A stretch of DNA of 64,000 nucleotides from Salinimicrobium gaetbulicola (lineage in GTDB: Bacteria; Bacteroidota; Bacteroidia; Flavobacteriales; Flavobacteriaceae): NCBI RefSeq assembly GCF_042676025.1, contig NZ_JBHTJP010000035.1:62001-126000 (forward strand), read 5' to 3'. The stretch's first letter is position 1. Every line of letters starts with the position of its first letter. Below, in pieces: positions 31,801-39,308 of this stretch. Below the pieces are notes generated by a model, which was not told the DNA's origin, searched no databases, and was given only the letters and a program-made list of their open reading frames with translations. The translations under genes were made by a program, and so were the position numbers.

Positions 31801-32218
31801 TATCGAGCTCCTTTCGGGTGACCACCTTTTCAAAAAGGGCATCAGGATAAGTAACTATAAGAGCTGGCTTCTTCCGGGAGTTGATCCGGTTAAGCACCTC
31901 TGCCCTTAGAAGCACGTTAGCATTGTCGGTCTCTTCTATCTGGTAGGGCCTGCGATAACTTCCGGGGTAAAAAAGCACATGCTTTTCCCCCACCAGCTGC
32001 TCGAGGTCATTCAGGTAATAGGCCGCCTCTTCCTTATCATTGAAAATGAGCAGAAAAGGTTTGTCTGATTCCTCAAAAGCGTTGGCGATCACAAAAGAAA
32101 GGGCCGAGCCTACAAGGCCTTTTATATGAATATTATTTTGAGGTTGGGCAATAGCTTTCCCCAGTTCCAGCTGTTGGGCCGACTGTGCAAAACTTTGGGC
32201 GATAGAAGATTTACTCAA
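28844..32218 (-). CDS. mfd: Transcription-repair coupling factor Mfd
   Basis: An 1124-residue DNA translocase that removes stalled RNA polymerase and recruits UvrA. The UvrB-homology module takes the first 400 residues. The RNA polymerase interaction domain follows (YVTHIDHGIGKFGG near 440-455), then the RecG-like motor with Walker A GDVGFGKTE (about 588), LIVDEEQKFG (about 688) and TATPIPRTLQFS. The C-terminal TRCF domain ends the protein. Length is usual for the family. It is the last member of a minus-strand repair island that begins with the MBL exonuclease. Confidence 0.97.
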   Translation of the reverse strand: MSKSSIAQSFAQSAQQLELGKAIAQPQNNIHIKGLVGSALSFVIANAFEESDKPFLLIFNDKEEAAYYLNDLEQLVGEKHVLFYPGSYRRPYQIEETDNANVLLRAEVLNRINSRKKPALIVTYPDALFEKVVTRKELDKNTLKIHVNDQLSIDFVNEIMFEYKFKRVDFVTEPGEFSVRGGILDVFSFSNDEPYRIEFFGDEVESIRTFDVETQLSTEKVKKITIIPNVEHKRTEEVRESFLKYISNKTVVFTKDLELLSAQVDKLFVKALEAFKTLPEEVKHGTPEELFCSSTLLKEQMQDYSVVEMSSRHYQLRPGEEPQTIEFNTKPQPSFNKHFDLLIQDLHERSEEGYTNYIFCVSEQQAKRFHDIFDDVDKDVKYQTVVLSMYQGFIDEASKMVCYTDHQIFERYHKFHLKNGYAKKQAITLKELTSLEVGDYVTHIDHGIGKFGGLQKIDVEGKKQEAIKLIYGERDILYLSIHSLHKISKYNGKDGKPPKIYKLGSNAWKNLKQKTKARVKHIAYNLIELYAKRRLQKGFGFGPDSYLQHELEASFIYEDTPDQSTATADVKADMENERPMDRLVCGDVGFGKTEVAIRAAFKAVDNGKQVAVLVPTTILAFQHYKTFTERLKDFPVTVDYLNRFRTAKERRTTLEELENGKVDIIIGTHQLVNKTVKFKDLGLLIVDEEQKFGVAVKDKLKTIKENVDTLTLTATPIPRTLQFSLMAARDLSTITTPPPNRYPIESHVIRFSEETIRDAVSYEIQRGGQVFFIHNRVENIKEVAGMIQRLVPDAKIGIGHGQMEGKKLEQLMLKFMNGEFDVLVSTTIVESGLDVSNANTIFINNANNFGLSDLHQMRGRVGRSNKKAFCYFITPPYSAMTDDARKRITALEQFSELGSGFNIAMKDLEIRGAGDLLGGEQSGFINEIGFDTYQKILNEAIEELKENEFKELYADQASEDKEYVKDTQIDSDFELLFPDDYINNISERLNLYTQLNNVKSEEELEKFEAELVDRFGELPDPAEDLLNSVRIKWIASAIGLEKIVMKQGKLIGYFIADQNSGFYQSKNFTKVLQYVQTHPHSCTMKEKKTRSGLRLLLTFEKVTSIDRALQVLKPLDVKAKVEVE

Positions 32219-32234
32219 AAATTAGAATTTTGCG

Positions 32235-32242
32235 CAAAGATA
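32235..32242 (-). promoter_or_regulatory. Candidate mfd promoter -7 box (TATCTTTG)
   Basis: On the minus strand this reads TATCTTTGCGC, a perfect TAnnTTTGc box 17 bases before the mfd ATG. No TTG -33 element is visible at the usual distance. If real it gives mfd its own transcript besides read-through from pdeM. Confidence 0.35.
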
Positions 32243-32287
32243 CTAAGTTCTGAGCTTTCGGATAAGACCAGAGGTTTTAAGGTGAAG

Positions 32288-32932
32288 TTAAATTCCTCCC
32301 ACCAAACATATCACCTCTTCTTTGGTGATCACAAAAACCTCATCGCCTTTCTTAGGACTTAGAATATGTTTACCCGTAAATTCCCCAAATGCCGGCAGGA
32401 TCATCTGGGTTTCAGTTTTGAAAAAGCATGGTAATTTCAGACTTTGTCGGGCCCACCCTTTGATTCGCACCCCGGGATGAAGGTGTCCCGAAAAGTTGAA
32501 AAACCCGGGTCTTTCTTCCGGATGATGTGTGAGAAGAAAATTCTTCAGAATGATCTCAGGAGTCAGTTTTACTCCTAAAGCTTCATATTTTAAGGGTGAA
32601 ATTATATCATGGTTCCCCTCTACCAGTATCACTTCGGAAGAAACATTTTCCATCCAGGCTTCAAAGAACAGCCATTCCTTGTTCAGTGAACTGTGAAACA
32701 GATCTCCAAGGAAAACCAGCTTTTGAGGTTTGAAAAAATCGACTGCCTCGTCCAATTTCTGATAATTGCCCAAAAGGGCATTTTGGGGCACTGCACTGCC
32801 AAACTTTCTGAAATGGGACACCTTGCCAAGGTGTACATCACTGATCAGCAACATATCCTCCTCTTCCCAAAACAGTGCTCCGGAAGCATGCAGGATAAAA
32901 TTCTGGTCAAAAATAGAAATGGATTTTGTCAT
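32288..32932 (-). CDS. pdeM: Ligase-associated DNA damage response phosphoesterase PdeM
   Basis: A 214-residue calcineurin-like metallophosphoesterase. Motifs SDVHLGK, LGDLFHS, EGNHD and GHLHPG in order give the dinuclear metal centre. Together with SGALFWEEEDMLLI at the N-terminus, they match the PdeM group that accompanies an ATP-dependent ligase, an Lhr-like helicase and an MBL exonuclease. The start at 32932 fits the family's N-terminus; an upstream ATG at 32956 would overlap the helicase gene by 16 bases. Last gene of the ligase-associated cluster. Confidence 0.9.
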   Translation of the reverse strand: MTKSISIFDQNFILHASGALFWEEEDMLLISDVHLGKVSHFRKFGSAVPQNALLGNYQKLDEAVDFFKPQKLVFLGDLFHSSLNKEWLFFEAWMENVSSEVILVEGNHDIISPLKYEALGVKLTPEIILKNFLLTHHPEERPGFFNFSGHLHPGVRIKGWARQSLKLPCFFKTETQMILPAFGEFTGKHILSPKKGDEVFVITKEEVICLVGGI

Positions 32933-32940
32933 TTTAGAAG

Positions 32941-35403
32941 TTACAGGTTTTCCCATTGCGCCATCATTCTTTTAACCCGGTCTTCCAGCTTTTCGGAAGT
33001 CAGTTTTTGCCGCAACCGGTCGGTAATGATCGGAAAGGCAAAAGGAGTGGGCTTTTCACAATCCTTCCAGACGATGGTCTGTTGTTCGATGCGTTCCACG
33101 GCCATAAGCAAACGGCCTTCTTCTAGCTGGTGTTCAAAGGTTTCCCGGAAGGCCTGCTGAAACAAGAGATTGTCACTTTCATAATCCCTAAAAACGCTGA
33201 AAAGCAATTGGGAATTGGATTGCAGATGTTTTGTTTTGATCATTTTATTCGGAAAACCAGTAAAAACCATGCCTGAAATTACCGCAATATCACGAAATTT
33301 CCTTCGGGCCATTTCTGTAGCGTTCAAACTCTTCTGAAGGTCGTCCATCACATATTCAGAAGATATCAGATTATTGTCAAAAACCTGGTCCATGTCTATC
33401 GGTTGATCTGAGAGCAACTCAAAGCCGTAGTCGTTGAAAGCCAGCGAGAAGGTGATCGGGGACAAGAGACTTATGCGGTAAGCCAGCAAACTTGCCATCG
33501 CTTCGTGCACGAACCGGCCTTCAAAAGGGTAAAAGATAGCGTGGTATCCCTCGCGGGTCTTAAAAGTTTCTATCAGAAATTCATATTTCCCCGGGATTAT
33601 TGATTCCTTCTTTTGCCGCTCAAAAATATGAGAAAGGGCCTTTAATTCAACAGACTTGTGAGTTTTGCCCGCGGCCACGAACATCTCTTCCCGTAGCAAT
33701 TCACTCATTTGTGCCGAAAAGGTCATTCTCCCCCCGGCCCAACTGGGAAAACGCGAACTTTTCTGTTTCGACTTCTTAACGATCACCTGCATATTTTTGA
33801 TCTGGTACAGTTTTAGGTTCTTTCCGGCAAAGGTGAAAACATCCCCGGGATTCAGTTTTGAAATGAACCATTCCTCGATAGTGCCGATATATCCTCCACC
33901 CAGATATTTAACAGAAAGTACGGCATCTCCCACAATAGTTCCTATTTGTAAACGGTGACGCATCGCGATCGCCCGGCTGTTCACTTTAAATTTTCCATCT
34001 TTTTCAATTTCCACTTTTTTGTATTCATCATAAGCCTGCAGCGTCTGGCTACCTTTGGTGATAAAATTCAGGATCCATTCCCATTGTTCTTCGGAAAGAG
34101 CCTGATAACAGAAAGTTGATTTTACTTCCGGATAGATTTCCTTCGGAAAGAATCCGTCTGAAACCGCCAGGGTAGTCAAATACTGGACCAGCACGTCATA
34201 ACTTTGGAGGTATGGAATCCGGTCTTCAACCACCGTATTCTTAACCGCTTTTTGCAGTGCTGAAGCTTCTATAAGTTCCATGGCGTGAGTCGGCAAAAAA
34301 TAGATGACGCTTTCCTCGCCGGGACGGTGTCCGCTACGTCCGGCCCTCTGGAGAAACCTCGCGACTCCTTTTGGCCCGCCTATTTGGATAATAGTTTCCA
34401 CCGGCGCGAAATCCACTCCCAGGTCAAGGCTGGAAGTCGCGACCACGGCCTTAAGCCGTTCTTCCCTGATAGCCTGTTCCACCCACAGTCGTGTTTCCTT
34501 ATTAATGCTTCCGTGATGCATCGCCAACTCACCGGCAAACTCCGGGTACTTCTGAAGTATTCGCTGAAACCAGATCTCACATTGAGACCGCGTATTTGTA
34601 AATAGCAAAGTTGTTTTGCTTTTTCGAATGATGGGGATGACCTCATCCAAAAGATGCATTCCCAGGTGCCCCCTCCAGGGGAAGGTTTCCATTTTCTCGG
34701 GAATAATAGAACTCACCCTGATCTTCTTATTGATCTTCGCCCTTATCAAAACCGAATTTTCAAAGGCTTTTGAATTCGGGCCCAATAAAACTTCCCGTGC
34801 CTGCTGCAGGTTTCCTATTGTAGCCGAAATCCCCCAGATCTTCATTTTTGGAGACACGGTCTTTAGTCGTGAAAGGGCAAGCTCCACCTGCACCCCGCGT
34901 TTAGTTCCCAACAACTCATGCCATTCGTCGATCACGATCGCATTCAGATTCTTAAAAGTCTTGTCATAACCTTTGGAGGAAAGCAAGAGTTGCAAACTTT
35001 CAGGAGTGGTAATTAGCAGATCGGGTATTTGCTTTTTTTGTGCCGCACGAACCTTTTGCGGTGTATCGCCAGTTCGTATTCCCACCGTCAATTGTGTTCC
35101 TATTTCCTCAGCAAAGCGGTTTGCAGCCTGTTCTATTTCTACGGAAAGCGCCCGCAACGGGGTGATCCAGATGGCTTTTAAACCGGGTTTGTGTTTGTTC
35201 TTGTAATCAGGGTTCTTCCTGATATAATCCAGCACGATAGGGATCCAGAGGGCATAGGTCTTCCCGCTACCGGTAGGCGCGTTCAGGAGTCCGTTCTTAC
35301 CTTGCAAAAAGGCATTCCAGGTCTGTTTCTGGAATGGGAAGGGCTTCCAGTTTTGATTTTCAAACCAGGTATCCGCTATTTTTATGAGTTCGTTTTTGTT
35401 CAT
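32941..35403 (-). CDS. Ligase-associated DNA damage response DEXH-box helicase (Lhr-like)
   Basis: An 820-residue helicase. Walker A TGSGKT is near 44-49, DEWH at 159-162, SATIGN follows, then motif VI QRAGRSGHRPG, and a long C-terminal Lhr-type region. It belongs to the ligase-associated cluster that is thought to process DNA ends. The start at 35403 (MNKNELIKIADTWF) is chosen because the seven extra residues of the longer frame (MKSDGRV) are translated from a hairpin repeat at 35404-35455. Confidence 0.92.
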   Translation of the reverse strand: MNKNELIKIADTWFENQNWKPFPFQKQTWNAFLQGKNGLLNAPTGSGKTYALWIPIVLDYIRKNPDYKNKHKPGLKAIWITPLRALSVEIEQAANRFAEEIGTQLTVGIRTGDTPQKVRAAQKKQIPDLLITTPESLQLLLSSKGYDKTFKNLNAIVIDEWHELLGTKRGVQVELALSRLKTVSPKMKIWGISATIGNLQQAREVLLGPNSKAFENSVLIRAKINKKIRVSSIIPEKMETFPWRGHLGMHLLDEVIPIIRKSKTTLLFTNTRSQCEIWFQRILQKYPEFAGELAMHHGSINKETRLWVEQAIREERLKAVVATSSLDLGVDFAPVETIIQIGGPKGVARFLQRAGRSGHRPGEESVIYFLPTHAMELIEASALQKAVKNTVVEDRIPYLQSYDVLVQYLTTLAVSDGFFPKEIYPEVKSTFCYQALSEEQWEWILNFITKGSQTLQAYDEYKKVEIEKDGKFKVNSRAIAMRHRLQIGTIVGDAVLSVKYLGGGYIGTIEEWFISKLNPGDVFTFAGKNLKLYQIKNMQVIVKKSKQKSSRFPSWAGGRMTFSAQMSELLREEMFVAAGKTHKSVELKALSHIFERQKKESIIPGKYEFLIETFKTREGYHAIFYPFEGRFVHEAMASLLAYRISLLSPITFSLAFNDYGFELLSDQPIDMDQVFDNNLISSEYVMDDLQKSLNATEMARRKFRDIAVISGMVFTGFPNKMIKTKHLQSNSQLLFSVFRDYESDNLLFQQAFRETFEHQLEEGRLLMAVERIEQQTIVWKDCEKPTPFAFPIITDRLRQKLTSEKLEDRVKRMMAQWENL

Positions 35404-35455
35404 AACCCTTCCGTCCGATTTCATCGGACACCTTCCCTTGGAAAGGGAAGGAACT
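35404..35455. repeat. Repair-operon hairpin repeat 1 (between DUF559 and helicase genes)
   Basis: CCTTCCGTCCGATTTCATCG followed by GACACCTTCCCTTGGAAAGG and GAAGG. It contains the inverted pairs GTCCGAT/ATCGGAC and CCTTCCC/GGGAAGG. It is similar in build to 35485-35537 and 37494-37530, and to the CCCCTCC...GGAGGGGTGTCC repeats I know from Bacteroidota. Confidence 0.65.
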
Positions 35456-35473
35456 TTTTGTTTAGTACTTCAA

Positions 35474-35896
35474 TTAATTTCTTAGAGGCTCCCCTCCTCC
35501 CTGAGGAGGGGTGTCCGAAGGACGGGGTGGTCCGTCGTCCCTAAAATTATTTTTTATTTCACCCAATACCCAATCCAAATTCTCAAACACACTTTTGTTC
35601 TCAAACCTTATTACTTTAAATCCTATATTCTCCAACATCGCAGTTCTCTTCCTGTCTTTTTCTTCTGCCGTAAGGTTCATATGGCCCTGCCCGTCAAGCT
35701 CAATGATCAGTTTCTCTTCTGGACAGTAGAAATCTACTATAAAATTAAGAATGCTGTGTTGCCTTCTGAACTTTCTGCCCTCCAGCTTCTTTTGCTGCAA
35801 ATATTTCCAGAGAAATGCCTCGGCTGAAGTGCCTTGATTTCGCAGTTTTTTTCGATACGACTCGAGAGATTTCTTGTTGTGGATCTTCTTCTTCAT
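35474..35896 (-). CDS. DUF559 domain nuclease-like protein with repeat-encoded tail
   Basis: A 140-residue protein of the DUF559 group, which shares the Vsr/PD-(D/E)XK fold. Visible residues include Glu 26 (SAEAFLW), Asp 55 (FIVDFYCPE) and LIIELDGQGH (65-72), then KDRKRTAMLE and an IGFKVIRFEN strand. The core ends near 118. The last 20 residues (DDGPPRPSDTPPQGGGEPLR) are encoded by an intergenic-type repeat. The ATG at 35896 shares a base with the ligase stop (TGATG), so translation is coupled. Its insertion between ligase and helicase is unusual for this cluster. Confidence 0.85.
   Translation of the reverse strand: MKKKIHNKKSLESYRKKLRNQGTSAEAFLWKYLQQKKLEGRKFRRQHSILNFIVDFYCPEEKLIIELDGQGHMNLTAEEKDRKRTAMLENIGFKVIRFENKSVFENLDWVLGEIKNNFRDDGPPRPSDTPPQGGGEPLRN
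35485..35537. repeat. Repair-operon hairpin repeat 2 (inside the DUF559 gene's 3' end)
   Basis: Plus strand: CCCCTCCTCCCTGAGGAGGG followed by GTGTCCGAAGGACGGGGTGG and TCCGTCG. The first part is an inverted repeat CCCCTCCT / AGGAGGGG and TCCGAAGGA is a second hairpin. The sequence supplies the last codons of the DUF559 gene. Confidence 0.75.
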
Positions 35897-37491
35897 CACT
35901 TAGGAATTAATGCTTTCAGATCCTCCAGGGTATTTGCTTCTTCAACTTTCTTATCCTGCCGCCATCTTAGTATTCTCGGAAAACGTGTCGCCACCCCGCT
36001 TTTGTGCCGATTGGATTCAGCTATCCCTTCAAAAGCGATCTCGAAAACCAGTTCAGGTTTTACGCTGCGTACCGGACCAAAACGCTCCAGAGTATTCTTC
36101 TTTATAAAGGCATCCACCTGCCGGAATTCAGCATCTGTCAGCCCTGAATAGGCCTTGGCAAAGGTTACCAATTCTTCTTTTTCCTCATCCCATAATCCGA
36201 AGGTATAATCTGTAAACAAATTCGACCTCCTTCCATGGCCGCGCATGGCATAGGTCAACACAGCATCAATGGTCAGAGGCTCCATTTTCCACTTCCACCA
36301 GTCGCCTTTTTTTCTTCCTACCAGGTAGGGAGAATCCCAGCGCTTTAACATAAGGCCCTCACTTTTCACTTCCCGGGCACGTTCCCTTTCGGCAGCGGCT
36401 TCATCCCACTTGTTAAATGTGATCGTGTGAGAAAGATGAAGAGGCAACTCTTCGTGTTTTACCTTCGAATGAAGTTCTTCCAAAATCTCCCTTCTGTGTG
36501 AAAATGCCCGAGCCCTAAGATCTTCGCCCTGCCATTCCAAAAGGTCGTAAGCTTTCAGGATGACCGGAGTTTTCTTCAGTAAGGCTTTGGAAACGGTTTT
36601 TCTGCCTATCCTGGTTTGTAGGTCTTTGAAAGTCCCAATCTCTCCTTTTGGAAATGGCAATATTTCCCCGTCCAAAACAGTACCGTCAGGAAGTACTTCT
36701 GTGAAAACGGAAAACTCAGGGTATTTATCGGTTACCAGTTCTTCTCCCCGGCTCCACACAAAAACTTCACCATTACGCACCACCACCTGGGAGCGAATTC
36801 CGTCCCACTTATGCTCTGCACTCCATTCGGCAGGATCTCCCAGGTCTCCCGGCTTCCCTTCAATAGCGTAAGCCAGGTAAAACGGATATGGTTTAGAAAG
36901 GTAGTCCTCCTCATTTTCTTCCAGAATAAGTTTCTCAAAAGTGATCTTTTGAGGGTCCCAGTTCCCCATAAGTTTATACGCCAGGATATCTTCATCAATA
37001 TCTGTAGCTTTTGAAAGAGCCCGGGTCATCAATTTCTGACTTACCCCGATCCTGAAACTCCCGGTGATCAATTTGGTGAAAACGAATCGTTCATAGTAAT
37101 TCAATGCGAGCCAGTTCTCTTGCAGGTATTCTTTCTTTTCTGATTCCGTGGCCGATTTAAGGTCAATCATCTCATCCAAAAACTGGGAAAGGCTTTTTTC
37201 ACTATTCTCTTCGGAAGGAGGAATCACCAAAGCTATGGTTTCAGCCAGGTCTCCTACAATGTGGTAGGATTCTTCGAAAAGCCACAACGGAATTTGAGCC
37301 AGTTCGGCAGCGAAAGTCCGCAATAAAGTGGTGTTCACAGGCCGGGGCGGCCTTCTGTGAGAAAGGATCGCGATGGCCCATACCTTATCCTTACCCGGCA
37401 CCCTTTGAAAATAGCGGGTCAATGCCGCCACTTTTACCGTGGTCTTATTGGTGCTGTCCAGTTCTTTTATGAGTGCTGCGAATTCTTCCAT
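35896..37491 (-). CDS. ATP-dependent DNA ligase of the ligase-associated cluster
   Basis: A 531-residue ligase. An N-terminal DNA-binding region is followed by the adenylation motif EHKWDGIRSQ with Lys 228. Downstream nucleotidyltransferase motifs are visible (LDGEILPF, EGLMLKRWDSPY, RKKGDWWKWK), as is the OB domain. Bacterial ATP-dependent ligases of this type act in repair, while replication uses NAD-dependent LigA, which is not in this window. Its stop overlaps the DUF559 start by one base, and it lies 51 bases after the MBL exonuclease stop with a repeat between them. Confidence 0.93.
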   Translation of the reverse strand: MEEFAALIKELDSTNKTTVKVAALTRYFQRVPGKDKVWAIAILSHRRPPRPVNTTLLRTFAAELAQIPLWLFEESYHIVGDLAETIALVIPPSEENSEKSLSQFLDEMIDLKSATESEKKEYLQENWLALNYYERFVFTKLITGSFRIGVSQKLMTRALSKATDIDEDILAYKLMGNWDPQKITFEKLILEENEEDYLSKPYPFYLAYAIEGKPGDLGDPAEWSAEHKWDGIRSQVVVRNGEVFVWSRGEELVTDKYPEFSVFTEVLPDGTVLDGEILPFPKGEIGTFKDLQTRIGRKTVSKALLKKTPVILKAYDLLEWQGEDLRARAFSHRREILEELHSKVKHEELPLHLSHTITFNKWDEAAAERERAREVKSEGLMLKRWDSPYLVGRKKGDWWKWKMEPLTIDAVLTYAMRGHGRRSNLFTDYTFGLWDEEKEELVTFAKAYSGLTDAEFRQVDAFIKKNTLERFGPVRSVKPELVFEIAFEGIAESNRHKSGVATRFPRILRWRQDKKVEEANTLEDLKALIPK

Positions 37492-37493
37492 AA

Positions 37494-37530
37494 CCCCTCC
37501 CCGGCCCTCCCCTAAAAGAGGAGGGAGTTT
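37494..37530. repeat. Repair-operon hairpin repeat 3 (between exonuclease and ligase genes)
   Basis: CCCCTCCCCGGCCCTCCCCT followed by AAAAGAGGAGGGAGTTTTA. The arms CCCTCC / GGAGGG form a hairpin followed by A/T tracts. It lies in the short gap between two genes of one operon. Confidence 0.65.
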
Positions 37531-37542
37531 TAGTTTTTTTAA

Positions 37543-38589
37543 TTAATCTTCTTCATTTTTAACCTCTTCCGTTTTAGTATCCATTTCAGCCAGTTCTCCT
37601 TCATACTGAGTTTCGGCAGTTCGCGCATCATATCCTTGTTCAGCGAGAAACCGGGAGAATATTTCAGAATAACCATGGGTGCAGATCACCCTTTCACAAC
37701 CGGTAGCCTTGATCGACGTGATCAAGCCCTGCCAGTCACAATGATCTGAAAGCACAAAGCCCCTATCTACAGCACGTCTTCTTCGCGCTCCGCGGAAAGC
37801 CATCCATCCACTTGCCATCGCCGATTCATAGGGAACCATTTTCCGGATCCAGGTACTTCCATGGGCACTGGGCGGTGCCAGCACAACCCCACCCTTGATC
37901 TCCTCTTTTTTGACCTCCCGTGTTATTCGGGTGGTTTCGGGAAAGTCTACCATAGGCCGAATCACATCGGTCATATTTTCGATCGCGCCATGCGTAAAGA
38001 TCCTGCCAATAGAAGGATCCAGAAATTTTAAGAGCCGTTGTGCTTTCCCTAAGGAATATCCAAAAAGAACCGAAGTCTTTCCTTCATCGCGATTTTGTCG
38101 CCACCAGTTATTGATCTCTTCCATAACCTGCGCCTGTGGCTGCCATTTAAATGCCGGCAAACCAAATGTACATTCCGTAATGAAAGCATCACAGCGGATT
38201 GGTTCATAAGGAACTGCAATTCCATCATCTTCGGTCTTGTAATCTCCGGAAAACACCCAGACCTCTCCTTTATATTCCACCCTCACCTGGGAAGAACCAA
38301 TAATATGCCCTGCCGGATGTAGTGAAAATTTGACATTATTGACCGTGAAGGTTTCCCCATAGTTCACACCGGAAACATTTATATCTCCCAGCCTATGTTC
38401 CATGATAGGTATATTATCGTGATGGGTAATGTATTGATGGTGGCCCCATCGAGAATGGTCTGCATGACCATGGGTGATTATAGCTTTATCAACCGGTTTC
38501 CATGGATCCAGGTAGACCCCGGCCTGTTCACAGAAAATGCCTTTCTCATCAAAGCAAAGCAGGGGTTTTTTGTTTTTTCGTACCGGCAT
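37543..38589 (-). CDS. Ligase-associated DNA damage response exonuclease (MBL fold)
   Basis: A 348-residue beta-lactamase-fold nuclease with the metal motif HGHADHS at 40-46 (H40, H42, D44, H45). HPAGHIIGSSQVRVEYKGEV is at 91-110, SGDYK has Asp 116, and the beta-CASP style C-terminal part carries CTHGYS. The enzyme belongs to the ligase-associated exonuclease group, which is related to SNM1/Artemis-type nucleases. It heads the minus-strand cluster; no upstream gene shares its strand. Confidence 0.9.
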   Translation of the reverse strand: MPVRKNKKPLLCFDEKGIFCEQAGVYLDPWKPVDKAIITHGHADHSRWGHHQYITHHDNIPIMEHRLGDINVSGVNYGETFTVNNVKFSLHPAGHIIGSSQVRVEYKGEVWVFSGDYKTEDDGIAVPYEPIRCDAFITECTFGLPAFKWQPQAQVMEEINNWWRQNRDEGKTSVLFGYSLGKAQRLLKFLDPSIGRIFTHGAIENMTDVIRPMVDFPETTRITREVKKEEIKGGVVLAPPSAHGSTWIRKMVPYESAMASGWMAFRGARRRRAVDRGFVLSDHCDWQGLITSIKATGCERVICTHGYSEIFSRFLAEQGYDARTAETQYEGELAEMDTKTEEVKNEED

Positions 38590-38670
38590 AATCTCAAGTT
38601 AGGGATTTTCATGCAGGGCAACTTTGGCATTAGGAAAAAATTAAAATTCTATCGTGGTTTTTGGGTAAGC

Positions 38671-38759
38671 GATTGCAGCGGATAGCTCCCGAAGGTTTCC
38701 GAAAACTGAGGGACTATGAGCGGAAAGCGCGGTCCCGACCTTAGGAGGGATACCCCAAA
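38671..38759. other. Structured intergenic element (possible dispersed RNA-like element)
   Basis: A GC-rich stretch in an otherwise AT-rich 231-base divergent gap: GATTGCAGCGGATAGCTCCC, then GAGCGGAAAGCGCGGTCCCG ACC and GGAGGGATACCCC. I recall similar GCGGATAGC...GAGCGGAAAGCGCGGTCCCGA elements at many intergenic places in Flavobacteriia. It lies between the exonuclease start and the terB-like start. Fold and orientation are not settled. Confidence 0.5.
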
Positions 38760-38820
38760 GTTTTATAAAAAAATCGGAGAGTAAAAATGGTTTCTTTATC
38801 TTTATCTAAAACAAAAAAGT

Positions 38821-39246
38821 ATGTCATTTTCAGATCTATTTGGTACCGGGGAACACCTTCGGAATTTAGGGCACTTCGCCGCTATCGTAAATCTCGCTGC
38901 AGTTGACGGGGAAATAAATGAACGGGAGGAAGAACAGTTAAAGCGTTTTGCTGCAAAAATGAATATCCAGGAAGAAGAATATATGAAGGTGCTGAAAAAC
39001 CCAACGGCTTTTCCAATCCACCCTAATAACAGTGTAGAAGGAAGGCTGGAGCGCTTACATGATCTTTTCAAGATCATATTCGCTGACCATATTATCGACG
39101 AAGAGGAGGAAGAATTGCTGAAAAAATATGCGATTGGCCTGGGCTTCTCGTCAGAAGTTTCGGAAGGGATCATCAAACGATCTATACAGATATTTAGCGG
39201 ACAGATAAGTTTTGATGACTATTTGTTCCTGCTGAACAAAGAGTAA
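38821..39246 (+). CDS. TerB-like protein
   Basis: A 141-residue acidic, all-helical protein. The DGEINEREEEQLKRFAAKM, LERLHDLFKIIFADHIIDEE and EELLKKYAIGLGF segments follow the TerB pattern of two similar helical halves each with acidic D-x-E turns, thought to bind metal ions. The name comes from tellurite resistance operons, but no other ter gene is nearby, so a resistance role is not claimed. It is a single gene ended by a strong terminator. Confidence 0.85.
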   Translation: MSFSDLFGTGEHLRNLGHFAAIVNLAAVDGEINEREEEQLKRFAAKMNIQEEEYMKVLKNPTAFPIHPNNSVEGRLERLHDLFKIIFADHIIDEEEEELLKKYAIGLGFSSEVSEGIIKRSIQIFSGQISFDDYLFLLNKE

Positions 39247-39263
39247 GGAAACATTATCCAATA

Positions 39264-39291
39264 AAAAAAGGACCTCTTCAGGTCCTTTTTT
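39264..39291. terminator. Bidirectional terminator between terB-like gene and fbp
   Basis: Stem AAAAAAGGACCT / AGGTCCTTTTTT with loop CTTC (39276-39279), A and T tracts on both sides. The converging stops are 39246 and 39309. Confidence 0.85.
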
Positions 39292-39308
39292 CGAATCAAC
39301 TAATTAAG

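Noticed and set aside
28979..31909. Several long plus-strand frames over mfd
   Set aside because: All are antisense to motif-rich Mfd coding sequence.
35474..35896. Very short patch repair endonuclease (Vsr) or restriction enzyme
   Set aside because: DUF559 shares the fold, but no cytosine methyltransferase or other restriction gene is nearby and the Vsr signature is incomplete.
38821..39246. Tellurite resistance locus
   Set aside because: Only a TerB-like protein is present and no terA, terC, terD or terZ gene is near.
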